This document shows positions 12,971 to 13,865 of a stretch of DNA of 13,865 bases, piece after piece; position 1 is the stretch's first letter, and every line of letters begins with the position of its first letter. Source of the stretch: an uncultured Oscillospiraceae bacterium (lineage in GTDB: Bacteria; Bacillota; Clostridia; Oscillospirales; Oscillospiraceae); assembly GCA_934667815.1 (NCBI GenBank), contig CAKUMO010000044.1:1-13865 (forward strand). Reading direction: 5' to 3'. A program made the translations under genes and the position numbers. The notes below the pieces were generated by a model. It saw only the letters and a list, made by a program, of their open reading frames with translations. It had not been told where the DNA came from and did no database searches.

Positions 12971-13865
12971 ATCGTATGACCTGTCCATAGCCCTGCTCCT
13001 GCTCATGGTCATCCTGCTTATGACCCATTGCCAGCCGCTTCTGCATGAGCTTTTTGCGGCGCTTGGAGTCCACACGGATGCCCATTGGATTGCTGGGCGG
13101 CGCGGCGTTGTCTCGGAAGATCTGCCCCATCTGGTGAAACAGTCGGACGGTTGAATTCAGAAGATACTCAGATGGAAGTCGCGCATGGTGAGAAGCTGCG
13201 GATGAAGTATTTTCATCTGCAAGCGTCGGATTTGCAGAAGCGTCTGTAGAAGCTTTCTCCGCAGATGGTTCTTCATCTTGCAAAGATTCCTGCTCCATCT
13301 GCTGCCGCAGACGCTCCGCTTCCTGAATGATTGCATTCTTAATTGTACGGAATTCTTTTTGCTGGGAGAGCGGATTATGCTGCCGGGGTCGGTTTTTGTA
13401 GTAGCCCTCCAGCGTGTCGCGCAGACCATTCCAGACGGCATAATACGCCGCCACCTCCGGCAGCTTTTCGAGTTCGTCCACGATATCATCAACTTTGTCC
13501 TTGAGCGACTTTTTGAGATATCCATACTGCTTTTTGCCGCCGACTGTGCGCAGTTCCAAAGCAAGTTCCAGCAGCTTTTGCTGAATAGATGCAGGTACTT
13601 CGGAGGTGAATTCTATGCGGTCAACCAAATCGTGCATGACCGCCCGCGCTGCTTCGGTCACGTCCTTGTAAGCTGCATTCTTCCGAATATAGAGGTTTTC
13701 TAATTCTGCCTGAAAAATGCTGTTTGTCATCACAGAGCGCAATTTCACAACAGCATCTCGTTTCAAAACCGTCTCCTGATCTGTCCAGACCATCATGTGA
13801 ATATGCGGGTGCGTATCCGCATCGTGGTAAGCTGCGTACCAGTGCAGTGCCGACGCTGGAATATG
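12969..13865 (-). CDS. MOBP-type relaxase (MobL/MobP-like), C-terminal part
   Basis: The reading frame is open to the right edge, so only the last 298 residues are seen; the Met-Met within it is internal, not the start. Just inside the edge is HDADTHPHIH (codons 13797-13826), the histidine cluster (motif III) that holds the metal of MOBP relaxases, followed by MMVW. Downstream come helical, charged segments (IRKNAAYKDVTEAARAVMHD) and an acidic/Ser/Thr-rich linker near 13180-13280. A basic tail (RVDSKRRKKLMQKRLAMGH) follows. Such proteins nick DNA at oriT and stay bound to the 5' end for transfer. The catalytic tyrosine would lie upstream, outside the window. The primase-like gene at 11310-12215 is on the same strand and probably belonged to the same transfer operon before the toxin-antitoxin unit separated them. 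Confidence 0.88.
   Translation of the reverse strand, partial: HIPASALHWYAAYHDADTHPHIHMMVWTDQETVLKRDAVVKLRSVMTNSIFQAELENLYIRKNAAYKDVTEAARAVMHDLVDRIEFTSEVPASIQQKLLELALELRTVGGKKQYGYLKKSLKDKVDDIVDELEKLPEVAAYYAVWNGLRDTLEGYYKNRPRQHNPLSQQKEFRTIKNAIIQEAERLRQQMEQESLQDEEPSAEKASTDASANPTLADENTSSAASHHARLPSEYLLNSTVRLFHQMGQIFRDNAAPPSNPMGIRVDSKRRKKLMQKRLAMGHKQDDHEQEQGYGQVIR

Noticed and set aside
13794..13796. ATG at 13794-13796 as the start of a separate small gene
   Set aside because: The frame is open upstream to the window edge and encodes the HPHIH relaxase motif directly before it, so this Met is internal.

Overview
The window looks like a chromosomal segment of a gut-type Bacillota (Clostridia, probably Oscillospirales). 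Evidence is moderately high GC, strong AGGAGG-type ribosome binding sites, sigma-A promoters with 17-18 bp spacers, a GntR/LacI hybrid (AraR-like) sugar regulator, and mobile-element genes (MOBP relaxase, DUF3991/TOPRIM protein) typical of gut Clostridia. This is inferred from gene content; no marker gene is present.

Positions 1-11143 hold a sugar uptake and catabolism locus. A leftward operon encodes a DUF4432 mutarotase-like protein, a small concanavalin-A-like protein and the first 25 codons of a triose-phosphate-isomerase-like protein. A divergent rightward pair encodes an FGGY carbohydrate kinase and an L-arabinose/L-fucose isomerase-family protein with ATGA overlap. Next come the AraR-like regulator, a complete ChvE-MmsA-MmsB type monosaccharide ABC transporter, and a second mutarotase-like (DUF4380-like) protein. 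The implied pathway is: import of a free aldose, anomer interconversion, isomerisation to a ketose, phosphorylation, then further steps that lie left of the window. The substrate cannot be read from the sequence.

The divergent region 1730-2027 is rich in control signals. It has a near-consensus promoter on each strand, a 24-bp inverted repeat over the leftward transcription start, repeated ACATATA boxes next to the rightward -35, and a candidate CcpA (cre) site. The ACATATA box recurs upstream of chvE, which suggests one regulator controls all three units. Hairpins sit at the regulator stop codon, between chvE and mmsA, after mmsB, and after the last sugar gene.

Positions 11310-13865 belong to a mobilisable or conjugative element. 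A DUF3991/TOPRIM primase-like gene and a MOBP relaxase (C-terminal part, running off the right edge) are both leftward. A MntA-HepT (type VII) toxin-antitoxin pair lies between them on the opposite strand, with its own promoter and terminator. No integrase, attachment site, CRISPR array, tRNA or rRNA was seen. Whether the sugar locus is cargo of this element or simply its neighbour cannot be decided from this window.
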